From assembly GCF_001306415.1 (NCBI RefSeq), contig NZ_LDJX01000001.1, positions 186,001 through 250,000 of the forward strand: a DNA stretch of 64,000 nt, written 5' to 3'. Under the pieces are notes generated by a model. The model did not search any database. It was not told where the DNA came from and worked only from the letters and a program-made list of their open reading frames with translations. Shown in pieces: positions 25,590 through 35,275 of this stretch. The stretch comes from Croceitalea dokdonensis DOKDO 023. GTDB lineage: Bacteria > Bacteroidota > Bacteroidia > Flavobacteriales > Flavobacteriaceae. Within the stretch, counting starts at the first letter, position 1; each line of letters begins with the position of its first letter. Position numbers and translations under genes: made by a program.

Positions 25590-26350
25590 AATTTCTCAAA
25601 AACACCAAGGCCAAAAAGGGCAAAATCATATTTTACCGGGTCTTCTGGGTCCATTTTTCTAAGATTCTTATCCAATTCGGCCAGTGCCTTAGCATCGTTC
25701 TGTTTGCGTTTTAACAAGTTGAGTTTCCGGGCAACATTTCCGGAATGGACGTCCAGCGGACAGGAAAGTTGTTTTGGGGAAATGGAGTTCCAAAGCCCAA
25801 AATCAACCCCCTTTTCCGCGGGGCGTACCATCCACCGTAGGTACATATTTATGCGTTTTGCGGCTGATCCCTTTCGGGGGTCGGACACGTGTTTTTGGGT
25901 TCTAGGCTGGTGTGGAAGCTCAAAAAATAATTGTTTAAAGGCACTTATCCCATCTTGTATGGATGCCTTCTGGGGTGCTTTTGTAAACATGGCTTCCAAC
26001 CCACCATGATTGGCGTAGCTATTTTGTAGTGAGCACAAAAAGTAGTGCAAATCTTCCATATTAAATGTACGGTGAACAAAATGCCCTAAACGTGCAAGGT
26101 CTTTTTTAGTATGGTTTTGGACAAAGTCATACGGTGCGTTGTCCATCATTTCCATGAGTTTGGAGGCATTGTTAATAATGCTTTTACGGTTGCCCCAAGC
26201 AATGGTCGCAGTTAAAAACCCACTAATTTCTATATCCTCCTTTTTAGTAAACCGATGTGGAATTTGGATGGGATCATCTTCCAGGAATTTTGGATGCTCA
26301 TATTGCGCTGCTTTTTCATCCAAGAAGATTTTGATTTCTTTTTTGGTCAC
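25586..26350 (-). CDS. TIGR02757 family protein
   Basis: 254 residues matching the conserved bacterial family TIGR02757 (DUF2400). Typical pieces are FLTATIAWGNRKSIINNASK, RTFNMEDLHYFL, SAAKRINMYLRWMVR and PLDVHSGNVARKLNLLKRKQ. The helical core resembles the HhH-GPD glycosylase family, but no catalytic assignment exists that I know of. Start is GTG at 26350. It lies 12 bases after the LolD-like ATPase gene, so probably in its operon. Confidence 0.9.
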   Translation of the reverse strand: MTKKEIKIFLDEKAAQYEHPKFLEDDPIQIPHRFTKKEDIEISGFLTATIAWGNRKSIINNASKLMEMMDNAPYDFVQNHTKKDLARLGHFVHRTFNMEDLHYFLCSLQNSYANHGGLEAMFTKAPQKASIQDGISAFKQLFFELPHQPRTQKHVSDPRKGSAAKRINMYLRWMVRPAEKGVDFGLWNSISPKQLSCPLDVHSGNVARKLNLLKRKQNDAKALAELDKNLRKMDPEDPVKYDFALFGLGVFEKF

Positions 26351-26362
26351 CCTTCTAGTATT

Positions 26363-27025
26363 TTACTGAATTTGACCATCGACCATGATCAGCTTTCTAT
26401 CGGCCATATTGGCCAATTCCTTGTTGTGGGTCACAATGACGAAGGTCTGTCCAAATTCTTCACGCAATTTAAAGAACAATTGGTGCAGATTTTCTGCACT
26501 TTCTGAATCCAAGTTCCCGCTGGGCTCGTCCGCAAAGATTACAGAGGGGTTGTTAATCAATGCCCTTGCGACGGCAACCCGCTGCTGCTCTCCACCGGAT
26601 AATTCCCTTGGACGGTGATCGTACCTTTGGGACAAGCCTAAAAAATCCAACAATTCCCTGCCCCGCACCTCTGCCTTGGCTTTTGGTGTTTTTTTGATGA
26701 ATGCAGGGATACATACATTTTCAAGTGCCGTAAACTCCGGTAACAGCTGGTGAAACTGAAAAATAAAACCGATGTTTTCATTTCTGAATTTTGCCAATTG
26801 TTTGTCTCTCAAATCGGTAACATCAACCCCATTGATCATAATGCTGCTGTCTTTTGGATTGGAGGGCGTGTCCAAGGTGCCCACCAATTGTAGCAAGGTG
26901 GTTTTACCCGCTCCAGAGGGTCCTACAATAGAGATGACTTCACCTTTTTTTATGCTGATGGAAACACCCTTTAACACCTTAAGGTCCCCATAATTTTTTT
27001 TAATATTGGTTGCCGTTATCATCAA
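26363..27025 (-). CDS. ABC transporter ATP-binding protein, LolD-like
   Basis: 220 residues, cytoplasmic ATPase of the LolD/MacB/FtsE type. Walker A is GPSGAGKTT at 35-43, the Q-loop [16 protein letters not shown], the signature LSGGEQQR, Walker [13 protein letters not shown] and H-loop VTHN. The characteristic sequence around the Q-loop and PSGNLD fit lipoprotein-release (LolCDE) ATPases, but no permease is adjacent, so the partner lies elsewhere on the chromosome. Symbol left blank for that reason. Confidence 0.92.
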   Translation of the reverse strand: MMITATNIKKNYGDLKVLKGVSISIKKGEVISIVGPSGAGKTTLLQLVGTLDTPSNPKDSSIMINGVDVTDLRDKQLAKFRNENIGFIFQFHQLLPEFTALENVCIPAFIKKTPKAKAEVRGRELLDFLGLSQRYDHRPRELSGGEQQRVAVARALINNPSVIFADEPSGNLDSESAENLHQLFFKLREEFGQTFVIVTHNKELANMADRKLIMVDGQIQ

Positions 27026-27137
27026 TAGTAAAATTTAAGGTGAAAATACGTAAAACACATCCAGTACTGCAATCACAAAGGTGAAAGAATATGAAATTTT
27101 AACCGACTATTAAGCAAAAGTTAAAAATAGAAGTACT

Positions 27138-27155
27138 ATTGCGTAATAACGCAAT
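27138..27155. promoter_or_regulatory. Palindrome upstream of msrA
   Basis: ATTGCGT-AATA-ACGCAAT: perfect 7-bp arms around 4 bases, 20 bp before the msrA ATG. A candidate operator for the msrA-folE operon; the regulator is not in sight. Confidence 0.45.
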
Positions 27156-27175
27156 TTGTTTAACATTTACATTAT

Positions 27176-27739
27176 ATGAGTAAACAAAACACAAATCAAT
27201 TGGAAACGGCTATTTTGGCCAATGGGTGCTTTTGGTGCACGGAATCTGTATTTCAGCAACTTAAGGGGGTAAAAGAAGTAATCTCCGGGTATACTGGGGG
27301 TACCATCAAAAACCCATGCTATCGGGAAATTTGTACCGGTCGTACGGGTCACGCAGAGGCCATAAAAATTGTTTTTGATGCTACGGAAGTAAGTTTCGCA
27401 GAAATCTTGGAGGTATTTTTTGCCACTCACGATCCAACCACGCTCAACCGCCAGGGGAATGATGTTGGGACCCAGTATCGCAGTGGAATTTTTTACACCA
27501 ACGCTGAACAGGAAAAGATTGCCAAATCCTATATTCAACTATTGGATAAAGAAGGTATTTTTAGTGCGCCCATTGTAACCGAAGTAACCCCCGAAGCCCC
27601 GTTTTATAAGGCCGAGGAGGAGCATCAAAATTTTTATAACAACAACCCCAACCAACCGTATTGCCAATATATCATTAAACCAAAACTACATAAGATCAGG
27701 AAATACTTCCCCAACAAATTAAAAACCGTTAGTACATAA
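27176..27739 (+). CDS. msrA: Peptide-methionine (S)-S-oxide reductase
   Basis: 187 residues. The active-site motif GCFWCTE lies at 17-23 with nucleophile Cys18 and Cys21; downstream are SGYTGGTIKNPCYREICTGR, TGHAEA and DPTTLNRQGNDVGTQYRS, which contact the sulfoxide substrate. Repairs oxidised methionine using thioredoxin. No signal peptide, so cytoplasmic. No fused MsrB domain. It is 3 bases ahead of folE and shares its transcript. Confidence 0.97.
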   Translation: MSKQNTNQLETAILANGCFWCTESVFQQLKGVKEVISGYTGGTIKNPCYREICTGRTGHAEAIKIVFDATEVSFAEILEVFFATHDPTTLNRQGNDVGTQYRSGIFYTNAEQEKIAKSYIQLLDKEGIFSAPIVTEVTPEAPFYKAEEEHQNFYNNNPNQPYCQYIIKPKLHKIRKYFPNKLKTVST

Positions 27740-27742
27740 CAT

Positions 27743-28342
27743 ATGGCTCCATACCAAAATTTAGAAGAATATAATATCAGCATTACCAACGAGGTAAAGG
27801 ACAGATTTTCAAAAATCATAGATGAGATTGGCGAGGATGTGGAACGTGAAGGTTTGGTTAAAACCCCGGAACGTGCCGCCAAGGCCATGCTTTTTTTAAC
27901 ACAGGGTTATAAACAGGACGCAGCTGCCATCTTAAAAGGGGCCATGTTCAAGGAGGACTACGATGATATGGTGATTATAAAGGATATAGAACTCTATAGC
28001 CTCTGTGAGCACCATATGCTTCCCTTTTTTGGGAAGGCCCATGTAGCTTACATTCCTAATGGACATATTGTAGGGTTGAGCAAAATACCACGGATTGTTG
28101 ATGTTTTTGCAAGAAGATTGCAGGTACAGGAACGCTTGACCCATGATATTTTGGAATGTTTGAATGATACCTTAAAACCTAAAGGGGTTGCGGTGGTCAT
28201 TGAGGCGTCACATATGTGTATGATGATGCGTGGGGTGCAAAAACAAAACTCCGTGACCACAACATCAGGATTTAGGGGACAGTTTGAAAAAATTGAAACC
28301 CGTAACGAGTTTCTGAAGCTGATCAGTTCTACCCTTTCCTAA
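27743..28342 (+). CDS. folE: GTP cyclohydrolase I
   Basis: 199 residues. Converts GTP to dihydroneopterin triphosphate, the first step of folate synthesis. Zinc ligands are Cys88 and His91 ([20 protein letters not shown]) and Cys159 ([11 protein letters not shown]). The motif [20 protein letters not shown] is intact, so it should be a functional zinc-type enzyme. Second gene of an operon with msrA. Confidence 0.98.
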   Translation: MAPYQNLEEYNISITNEVKDRFSKIIDEIGEDVEREGLVKTPERAAKAMLFLTQGYKQDAAAILKGAMFKEDYDDMVIIKDIELYSLCEHHMLPFFGKAHVAYIPNGHIVGLSKIPRIVDVFARRLQVQERLTHDILECLNDTLKPKGVAVVIEASHMCMMMRGVQKQNSVTTTSGFRGQFEKIETRNEFLKLISSTLS

Positions 28343-28393
28343 TTTTTTGGCATTGGTTTTGCTCCAATACGGGTGAAATCATTATTTTTCAAC

Positions 28394-28675
28394 ATGTCAA
28401 AAATAAAAGAGAACAAAATTCGCAACCTTTTCTTGGGTTTGCTTTTTGATGCCATAGGAATGCTTTCCTTTACGGTACCTGCCATTGGAGAGTTCTCCGA
28501 TGTTATTTGGGCTCCTCTGGCTGGCTGGCTGATGACCAGAATGTATAAGGGAAAATTGGGGCAGGCAGCAGGTGTGGTGACCTTTGTGGAGGAGTTGATC
28601 CCAGGGTTGGATGTAGTACCTACCTTTACCATTATGTGGGTGTATACCTATTTGTTATCTGGTAAAAAGAAATAG
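28394..28675 (+). CDS. Small conserved membrane protein (93 aa)
   Basis: ATG at 28394 (a GTG at 28373 is also in frame). Two hydrophobic segments: LFLGLLFDAIGMLSFTVPAI and VVPTFTIMWVYTYLLSG. Between them GEFSDVIWAPLAGWLMTRMY and VTFVEELIPGLDVVPTF carry conserved-looking acidic residues. I recall it as a common flavobacterial family, with no known function. Same strand as folE, 51 bases downstream. Confidence 0.8.
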   Translation: MSKIKENKIRNLFLGLLFDAIGMLSFTVPAIGEFSDVIWAPLAGWLMTRMYKGKLGQAAGVVTFVEELIPGLDVVPTFTIMWVYTYLLSGKKK

Positions 28676-28691
28676 TTTCCAAATCAGTACA

Positions 28692-29768
28692 ATGATATTA
28701 ATCCATACGAACAGAAGGTTGAAAAGGGGACTACTAATTTTAGGTACTTTACTAGTTCATTGTTTACAAGCCCAAAATGATTTCAGACTTCGTTTTGAAA
28801 ACGCGGAAAGACCCTCGCGGCACAACCTTAAGATTGCTGTTTCAGATAGTTTTGGCAATGAAGGTTATTTGCCGGTTTCCATATTTAAAGGAAAAGTGGA
28901 TGGCCCGGTCTTTACCATAATATCCGGGGTACATGGCTTAGAATATGCCCCGATTATTGCAGTACAACAAATCATGCAAGAGGTGGATTTAGATTTGCTA
29001 TACGGTACGATAATTTTTATCCCCATAGCCAGTAGGGGGTCCTTTTATACCCGTACACCCTATAAGAACGGCGAAGATGGGGTAAATTTAAACGGGGCTT
29101 TCCCAGGAAATAAAGACGGTTCCATAACCCAAAAAACGGCCTATTTAATCACTAAAAATATCATTCCGGTAAGCGATGTATTTTTAGATATACACGGAGG
29201 TGATGCCCCTGAGGACCTATTGCCTTTTATTTGTTATTACAACAATAAAAACCGACCTGAACAAACCCAACTAGCAAAAGAACTGTCAGATGTTAGCGGA
29301 TTTGAATATGTGGTTTCTTATCCTTACACGATTACGGATGAAGAGCCCGCCAAATATGTTTTTAAGCAGGCTGTTCAAGATGGTAAAACAGGATTGAGTA
29401 TTGAAGCCGGTAAATTGGGGATTGTGCAAGAAGAAGCAGTTGCCTTGATAAAAAAGGGTGTTTTTAACATGCTTGGCAAAATGAAGATGTATCGTAAGGT
29501 TTCTGATTCAAACCACACAATTACCAGATTAAATGACCAGGTTTACATAAAATCAAAAACCAAGGGCATTTTCTATAGTTCCCTAAAAGCTGGTGATTCC
29601 GTTCAAAAGGAGCAGGTCGTTGGTTATACCACGGATGAGTTTGGTGCGGTATTGGAAGAATACAAGGCCTCAAAAACAGGTCTAATTTTATATATGCTTG
29701 CAACACCAACTATTAATAAAGGAGAAACGTTAATGTGTCTTAGTTCTTTTATCAGTACAAATGAATAA
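28692..29768 (+). CDS. Exported M14-fold deacylase (succinylglutamate desuccinylase/aspartoacylase family)
   Basis: 358 residues with signal peptide ending near LQAQ (28). Zinc ligands are His81 and Glu84 in SGVHGLEYAP and His168 in LDIHGGD; the catalytic Glu is probably E238 in GLSIEAGKLG. The C-terminal 80 residues (KSKTKGIFYSSLKAGDSVQK) form the beta domain common in this group. Export is unusual for aspartoacylase-like enzymes, so the substrate is likely an extracellular or periplasmic acylated amine; not predictable. Confidence 0.88.
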   Translation: MILIHTNRRLKRGLLILGTLLVHCLQAQNDFRLRFENAERPSRHNLKIAVSDSFGNEGYLPVSIFKGKVDGPVFTIISGVHGLEYAPIIAVQQIMQEVDLDLLYGTIIFIPIASRGSFYTRTPYKNGEDGVNLNGAFPGNKDGSITQKTAYLITKNIIPVSDVFLDIHGGDAPEDLLPFICYYNNKNRPEQTQLAKELSDVSGFEYVVSYPYTITDEEPAKYVFKQAVQDGKTGLSIEAGKLGIVQEEAVALIKKGVFNMLGKMKMYRKVSDSNHTITRLNDQVYIKSKTKGIFYSSLKAGDSVQKEQVVGYTTDEFGAVLEEYKASKTGLILYMLATPTINKGETLMCLSSFISTNE

Positions 29769-29794
29769 GAAGATCGTGGGTTTTCTCATAGAAA

Positions 29795-30205
29795 TTAATT
29801 AAGCGCACAACATTCTTCATCTTGGCATTGACAATACTTTGTATTGTATAAATGAAAGATAATCAATGAAATAGATGGAATGTAAATCACCTCCTCTTTT
29901 ATGTGAAACATGCCTATTTTTTCATTTAAAATAATTAGTGCAAGAGAAGCCCAGCTCAGCCACAATAAATAACTAATCCATTTTTTTGAAGTATGCCTAG
30001 ATGACAAGAACACGCTAAAGAAAGAAATCACTAAAAATAGTATATCTATAAATCCCCACCATTGTGGGGCCGAATGATGACCTTGAACATGCCCCGCGTG
30101 TGCAGCAAATAAAAAAGGTGTGCCTATACAATGCGCTAAGCATAAACCGCTAGCAAAACTTCCCCAGATATTTGGTTGATTTTTAAATCTCACAATTGCT
30201 CTCAT
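29795..30205 (-). CDS. MerC-family membrane protein
   Basis: 136 residues, four membrane helices. The first helix carries CLAHCIGTP, the paired-Cys motif of MerC metal transporters. It continues with AAHAGHVQGHHSAPQWWGFI, rich in His, and ends in the Cys cluster CQCQDEECC (a possible metal site in the cytoplasm). In Bacteroidota MerC-like proteins are often found next to zinc-regulated genes rather than mercury operons; no other mer gene is here. Last gene of the ABC/DUF5916 run, 7 bases after its neighbour. Confidence 0.88.
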   Translation of the reverse strand: MRAIVRFKNQPNIWGSFASGLCLAHCIGTPFLFAAHAGHVQGHHSAPQWWGFIDILFLVISFFSVFLSSRHTSKKWISYLLWLSWASLALIILNEKIGMFHIKEEVIYIPSISLIIFHLYNTKYCQCQDEECCALN

Positions 30206-30212
30206 ATCGTAA

Positions 30213-32423
30213 TTAAAATTGTTTTAGAAGTGTTATTTTACTTATCGTTTGTATGCTACGCTGCACCGGGTCAAACAATTCTGTTTGTGTATCGTTAAAT
30301 ACAAGGTAAATAAAGGAAAGGGGCATATATTCCCAACTAAAACGGACATTCCATCGCCCTTGTTGGTCAAAACTATTGTACTGATAAAAAGTGGATAACT
30401 GAACCCGGGGATTCAAGGCTAAACGTACACTTGCAGTATATAAATCGGTGTTTAGATCTTGAGAACGAATACCAACATTGTTAATGTTGTTGTGTTCATA
30501 ATCTATGTTCATGGCCACATGTGGCACGGGAGCATATCGTAGTCCGGTGGTCACCGAATTTCTCACCCCATTATAGAAATTACCAAAATCATATCGAATG
30601 GAACCTGAAAACTTTTTGGATCTATCGGAATTATAACGAAGGGTGTAGCGGGTGTAGCGGTAACGACCCTCTTCAATGTCTAGGCCCAAAGGGGCAAAAT
30701 CAAAATTGATATTTTGCCAAGTTGGGGTGAAGGAAGTTTCAATAAAACTGTTATCCTTAAACCATAAGAAAATGGGGAAGATGTATATGTTGGCCTGCTG
30801 AAAACGGCCAAAATCCTCAAAATCATGATAGTAATTCACAAAAACACCGGGATCCCAGCGGCGAATAAAAGGTAGATTTTTGGGACGTAATATGGCGTAA
30901 CCTCCGGGACTATGGTACATCACATCTTTTTGACTGACAAAGCCCATATCTGGACTATAATTTTTGCTGACAAAATTATTCAGGTATCCCAAATATGACT
31001 TGTTTGTAGTTTGCCCGGCAAAAAATTGGCCAGCATATCCGGTTGAATTGACTTCACTATCCCATGATGCAGAAAGCATGTAGGTGATAGACAATTCGCT
31101 CTTGGGCCGTATCAGGCCATCTACTGAGACGGTAGTGTTATCTTGACTTGTAACATTTAAATCTACCAAGGAATCATCTCTTCTGTAAGTGACCATAGCC
31201 CCAAAATTGTTTTCCCTTCCGTAGTTTTTCGTGTACCGAGCAACACCAAAAGTAGCACTGGGACTGTCACTGGTCTCACGTTGTCTAACCACTAATGCGG
31301 CAAGCGTTCGCTTTTCATCACGATCCGTATATCTTGCCCCTAAATCCAATGGGGCGGGTGCTGCATTAAAACTATTGGAAAGCCCAATGGTTCGGCTAAA
31401 GAATGGACGAATAAAGCTACTGTTGCTTCCTGCCCATATGCCAGAGTTTTCTAAAAAGAACTGCCTTCGTTCAGGGAAAAAGATATTGAACCGTTCCAAG
31501 TTGTTTACAGCTTGGTCAACGTCAGCCTGGGCAAAGTCTGTATTTATGGTCAAATCTAGAACAGCATTAGGATTGATGGCCCATTTTACATCAACCCCAA
31601 CTTTAGGATCATTGAGTTTATTGGTCAACGCGTTACCGGTCCTGTTTTCATCATACTGGTAGAGCGCGTAGGGTTCTATTCTAATATTGGCCGATGGCGG
31701 AGGCACTTCCAATCCGGTCAATTTGGCCGCATAGGTCATTCGGTTTTCTGAAAAGGACTGTGGTATGGCCGGAAAAACGGTCTTCTCATAGTCCTTTCTA
31801 GCCAATCTAAAAAAGGTGATACCCCATTCTACCGGAACTCCATCGATTGGATTATCATACCTAATAGATTTAAACGGAATGGCATACTCAGCATAATAGC
31901 CCTTATCAGTGCGTTGGGTACGAACACGCCAAAGGGCGTTCCAATCTTCATCACGATTGTTATCGTTAAAATTTTGGACGTCTTGCTGGTTACCATAAGG
32001 TGTGGTCTGAAAGGAAACCGCATATTGCTTGGTGTTCTGTGCATCAATCTGAATACCAAAGACATCATTTTCCAAGCCATTGAAATCCCTGCTCAAGTCT
32101 TGCATTCGCACCCCCTTTTTGCCCATGGAGTCTTTGGCAAAAACCCCAAAGTAAATGTTCTTGTCGTCGAAGAGCACACGAACTTCAGTTGGGTTTTTTA
32201 TACGTCCCCCTTGGTCAGGTTCCACCCTAAAAAAATCGGTAATAGGTTCGGCCATGTCCCAATCGGGTTCCTCCAATCTTCCATCAATAGTAATGGTACC
32301 ACTGGTTTTTGAGGCGTTTATTTTAACCGGAACTTCAGGAGGGGGGAAGTTGTCAGTTTCATCCTCCTGCGCCAGTCCTGCAAAACATCCCAAAACAAGA
32401 AAAACTAGTAGTGCATTTTTCAT
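30213..32423 (-). CDS. DUF5916 outer-membrane protein with N-terminal CBM9-like domain
   Basis: 736 residues, signal peptide ending near GLAQ. Residues 35-230 are a carbohydrate-binding-module-9-like beta sandwich (SGTITIDGRLEEPDWDMAEP, VRVLFDDKNIYFGVFAKD). The remaining 500 residues are DUF5916: repeated amphipathic strands (FRPFFSRTIGL, YKYD-like alternations) ending in SKITLLKQF, compatible with a beta-barrel C-terminus ending in Phe. Despite the module, sugar binding is not established for the family. It follows the second permease gene by 12 bases, and MerC follows it by 7. Confidence 0.9.
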   Translation of the reverse strand: MKNALLVFLVLGCFAGLAQEDETDNFPPPEVPVKINASKTSGTITIDGRLEEPDWDMAEPITDFFRVEPDQGGRIKNPTEVRVLFDDKNIYFGVFAKDSMGKKGVRMQDLSRDFNGLENDVFGIQIDAQNTKQYAVSFQTTPYGNQQDVQNFNDNNRDEDWNALWRVRTQRTDKGYYAEYAIPFKSIRYDNPIDGVPVEWGITFFRLARKDYEKTVFPAIPQSFSENRMTYAAKLTGLEVPPPSANIRIEPYALYQYDENRTGNALTNKLNDPKVGVDVKWAINPNAVLDLTINTDFAQADVDQAVNNLERFNIFFPERRQFFLENSGIWAGSNSSFIRPFFSRTIGLSNSFNAAPAPLDLGARYTDRDEKRTLAALVVRQRETSDSPSATFGVARYTKNYGRENNFGAMVTYRRDDSLVDLNVTSQDNTTVSVDGLIRPKSELSITYMLSASWDSEVNSTGYAGQFFAGQTTNKSYLGYLNNFVSKNYSPDMGFVSQKDVMYHSPGGYAILRPKNLPFIRRWDPGVFVNYYHDFEDFGRFQQANIYIFPIFLWFKDNSFIETSFTPTWQNINFDFAPLGLDIEEGRYRYTRYTLRYNSDRSKKFSGSIRYDFGNFYNGVRNSVTTGLRYAPVPHVAMNIDYEHNNINNVGIRSQDLNTDLYTASVRLALNPRVQLSTFYQYNSFDQQGRWNVRFSWEYMPLSFIYLVFNDTQTELFDPVQRSIQTISKITLLKQF

Positions 32424-32435
32424 CTTTATTTTATG

Positions 32436-33866
32436 CTATCCCTGATTCAAAATAATATTGCGACCGCGATTCTTTGACAGGACGAATCCCGTGGCAAATA
32501 ACCCTATCGACATTAGTAATATGGCTATTATGACCATCCAAGGGTTATTGCTTTTAGTTTGATAATCAAATGAGGGTAAGTCGCCGTAGTCCGCTTGGGT
32601 AAAGTCTTGATTATTGTACAAAAAGGGAATCAAATGCTCTCGCCATTTTTCAGCAAAAGCTACCACCTGCTTCCTGTAGTCTTCATAGTCGCTTTTTGCC
32701 GTTCCTGCCATTTTGTTCAAGGATTCTTGGCTAAGGACTGCTGGGGAAAGCCATTTGTATCTTGCTATCCAATTTTGTTGCTTTTGCAATTGTTCTTCAA
32801 AGGAATTTACCAAAGGAGCCAATTCTTCACGTATTAATTTTTGGGAGGCCATGTAGCGATGATAAAAGCCGCGAGCTTGGGTCGAATCATTTAGGGCATA
32901 TTCTGGATGGTCACGTAAAAAGTTATCCAATATTTCATCTTGCCTCTCGGTAACTTCAGCCTTTAAGCTACGCATTTCATTAATCATTAAATTGCGGGAG
33001 GGCATGGGATATATGGTATTTCCCAGTTGGTTCAAGACCGATGGTATCAAAAGCACAAAAGTCACCCACAGCCCCAAAAGCGCGACCGCATTTTTAGCAG
33101 AGCTACCTACCCAAAGATTGACAAGGAAGGCAATGGCAAACCAAAAAAGTGTATATGCTAAGATTAACCCCACTAGCCCCAAGAAAGTGGAGAACTCCGA
33201 TAAGAAATCCAACCTCAAAACAACAAAAACCAAAATTAAAGAAACGACGACCAAGAGCACTAACCAAAAAAACCGAAGTCCTAATTTCTGTAAGACCCAA
33301 CTTTGGATACGAATAGGTTGTGCGGCCAATAATCGTAGGGAACCGCTTTCCTTTTCAGCCGATAGCACATTGTAGGAAAAGGCTATAATCAGCAAAGGCA
33401 ACAAATAAATTACTACAAATGCCAAATCAAAACTTCCGAACAGCAATTGTACGGGACTGGTCATTTCGGTAAAGTTTAAATCAAAAGCGTCACTTCGCAC
33501 TGTGGGTTTTACAAAATGCGTGAAAAGGTCGGCCTGTCCCGTTGACAGGAATGCCATGGGCCGCGGCTCCATGGCTGCCACCCTTGGATGATAGGTTCCA
33601 ACGGCCATTGGGCTGGTTGGTATGGTCCATGGTGAGGCATTGACAGAAAGGCCCCGTTCCACGGAATCCAGTAACTTCAGCATCATTTCGTCATTTTCCT
33701 TGACCTCATTTTTTGCCGCAAGGATGTCGCTCTTCCTTTTTTCAACTTTCTGCAAACCATTATATGTAGCAAAACCAAAAATTAGCAATAAAACTAAGCT
33801 TAGGAGTTGGATCCATCGACTTCTGAGTAAAAGTTTTAGTTCGTATTTAAAATTATAAGAAAACAT
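32436..33866 (-). CDS. ABC-2 type permease (DUF3526-like), second copy
   Basis: 476 residues. A helix near 18-36 anchors the N-terminus, then a periplasmic loop (about 40-150), four to five helices (VVIYLLPLLIIAFSYNVLSA, FFWLVLLVVVSLILVFVVL, AYTLFWFAIAFLVNLWVG, VTFVLLIPSVLNQLG), a second large extracytoplasmic loop and a last helix near 445-463. This is the layout of DUF3526 ABC permeases. It shares the motif SAEKESGSLRLLAAQPI after the second helix with its neighbour's TKESEMGTLTLLKSQGI. Pairs with it and the ATPase. Confidence 0.88.
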   Translation of the reverse strand: MFSYNFKYELKLLLRSRWIQLLSLVLLLIFGFATYNGLQKVEKRKSDILAAKNEVKENDEMMLKLLDSVERGLSVNASPWTIPTSPMAVGTYHPRVAAMEPRPMAFLSTGQADLFTHFVKPTVRSDAFDLNFTEMTSPVQLLFGSFDLAFVVIYLLPLLIIAFSYNVLSAEKESGSLRLLAAQPIRIQSWVLQKLGLRFFWLVLLVVVSLILVFVVLRLDFLSEFSTFLGLVGLILAYTLFWFAIAFLVNLWVGSSAKNAVALLGLWVTFVLLIPSVLNQLGNTIYPMPSRNLMINEMRSLKAEVTERQDEILDNFLRDHPEYALNDSTQARGFYHRYMASQKLIREELAPLVNSFEEQLQKQQNWIARYKWLSPAVLSQESLNKMAGTAKSDYEDYRKQVVAFAEKWREHLIPFLYNNQDFTQADYGDLPSFDYQTKSNNPWMVIIAILLMSIGLFATGFVLSKNRGRNIILNQG

Positions 33867-33868
33867 GG

Positions 33869-35275
33869 CTAAATGATTTTAGTGGTGAAGAACATTAATC
33901 CAAAAGAAGCGAAAAGCCAGATGCCAAGGACCATCATGTTTGAGGAGTTGCGATGAAGAACGGTATCCAATTCTGGCGGTTCGTATGCAAAGGCAGGCAG
34001 TTGTTGCCAAAAGTTGGCACTGGCCTTATAGCCCCTTTCTCCATATCTGGTATTCTGCGCTGTATTGTCATTTAAAAACTTTTGGGTCGCGATGCGATAG
34101 GTCTCCGCTGCGTCTGCAAAATCCCAATGGGTATCATAATCCGTTGACGCTATCGCCATACTTAGGAATCGTGTGGGCAAGTACGGCGAAATGGCCGCGA
34201 GGTTTCTGTAAACCTTGGACTGGTTTGCATATTGTTCTTTGAGGTAATTGTAATGCTTAAAATAAACTTCGGCCTCGTGCTCTTCACCTTTTTGCATGCG
34301 ATAGGCACTGAAATTAAAGGGCAATTGATGCAGGCTATCCACACCATACTCTTGTAATACTTTCTTTTCCAATAGTTTGGATTCCTTGCTCCAAGGGTCG
34401 TGCCCATCCAACCCCTCTTTTTTGTCTTTGAGCACATTGGCAGCGAATTCTTGTCGCGTAGGGTAGGGGTGTTTACTTTCTGCAATATTACTGGCTGCTT
34501 TAGGCGCTGCCAAACAGGCCAGAATCCAAACGCACAATGAAAGCACCAGCGAAATCCCGGATTTTTTGACCAAGGATGAAATCAGGAGAACAATATTGAT
34601 AAAAATGATGTAGTACCCTATGTAGACCAAGAACATGACTCCTAGGGAAGTCCAGTTGAAGACCCCAAAATCATTAAGATTGTTTAGCACTATTCCGGCA
34701 ATCAAAAACAATACCGCAGTTTTTACAAAAATGGGAAAGAATAGGGCGCTCCATTTCCCCATCATCCATGAAAAAGAAGAAATACCTTGACTTTTGAGTA
34801 GGGTTAAGGTACCCATTTCGCTTTCTTTGGTAAAACTGTTGTACCCCAATAAAATGATGAGTAATGGAATAATGAATAAGAGGATAAAATCTGGAGTCAA
34901 ATCACCAAATCTGGCCAGTCCAGTCTGATCTGCCGCGGCACTAAATTGGGCCTCGTTGCGTTTGTGGGCCTCCAAAAAGATGGAAGTGCCTGCGTATTTA
35001 TCTACTCCTTGATCCACCAAAGACAACGGATATTTTGGCTTAAATGCATAAGTGCCATAATGAGCGGCAGAATGCGGATTTTTTTCACCTTGGTTGTCCC
35101 AAACTTCCCGCTCTGCAGTTTTTGCCATTGCGTATTGCTCGTTGATGTTTTGATATTGTTTGGCACTTATCCAAACGGCTACCCCAAGAAGCAAAAGGAC
35201 AATGAACAATGATATTCTTACCCGTCCTTCCCGGAAAAGCTCTTTAGTTTCCTTGATAAACGTTTTTGAAATCAT
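33869..35275 (-). CDS. ABC-2 type permease (DUF3526-like), first copy
   Basis: 468 residues with the same plan as the following permease: N-terminal helix (SLFIVLLLLGVAVWISAKQY), large loop with SLVDQGVDKYAGTSIFLEAH, helices DFILLFIIPLLIILLGYNSF, FVKTAVLFLIAGIVLNNL and VYIGYYIIFINIVLLISSLV, another loop with many charged residues, and a terminal helix. The start overlaps the ATPase stop by 4 bases and the stop is 2 bases from the next gene, so ATPase and both permeases are translationally coupled, implying a heterodimeric transporter. Confidence 0.88.
   Translation of the reverse strand: MISKTFIKETKELFREGRVRISLFIVLLLLGVAVWISAKQYQNINEQYAMAKTAEREVWDNQGEKNPHSAAHYGTYAFKPKYPLSLVDQGVDKYAGTSIFLEAHKRNEAQFSAAADQTGLARFGDLTPDFILLFIIPLLIILLGYNSFTKESEMGTLTLLKSQGISSFSWMMGKWSALFFPIFVKTAVLFLIAGIVLNNLNDFGVFNWTSLGVMFLVYIGYYIIFINIVLLISSLVKKSGISLVLSLCVWILACLAAPKAASNIAESKHPYPTRQEFAANVLKDKKEGLDGHDPWSKESKLLEKKVLQEYGVDSLHQLPFNFSAYRMQKGEEHEAEVYFKHYNYLKEQYANQSKVYRNLAAISPYLPTRFLSMAIASTDYDTHWDFADAAETYRIATQKFLNDNTAQNTRYGERGYKASANFWQQLPAFAYEPPELDTVLHRNSSNMMVLGIWLFASFGLMFFTTKII

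Noticed and set aside
29795-30205. Mercury resistance operon
   Set aside because: A MerC-like protein is present but there is no merA, merT, merP or merR; the context is a TonB/ABC locus.
31231-31662. 143-codon plus-strand reading
   Set aside because: Antisense of the DUF5916 gene, no recognisable product.
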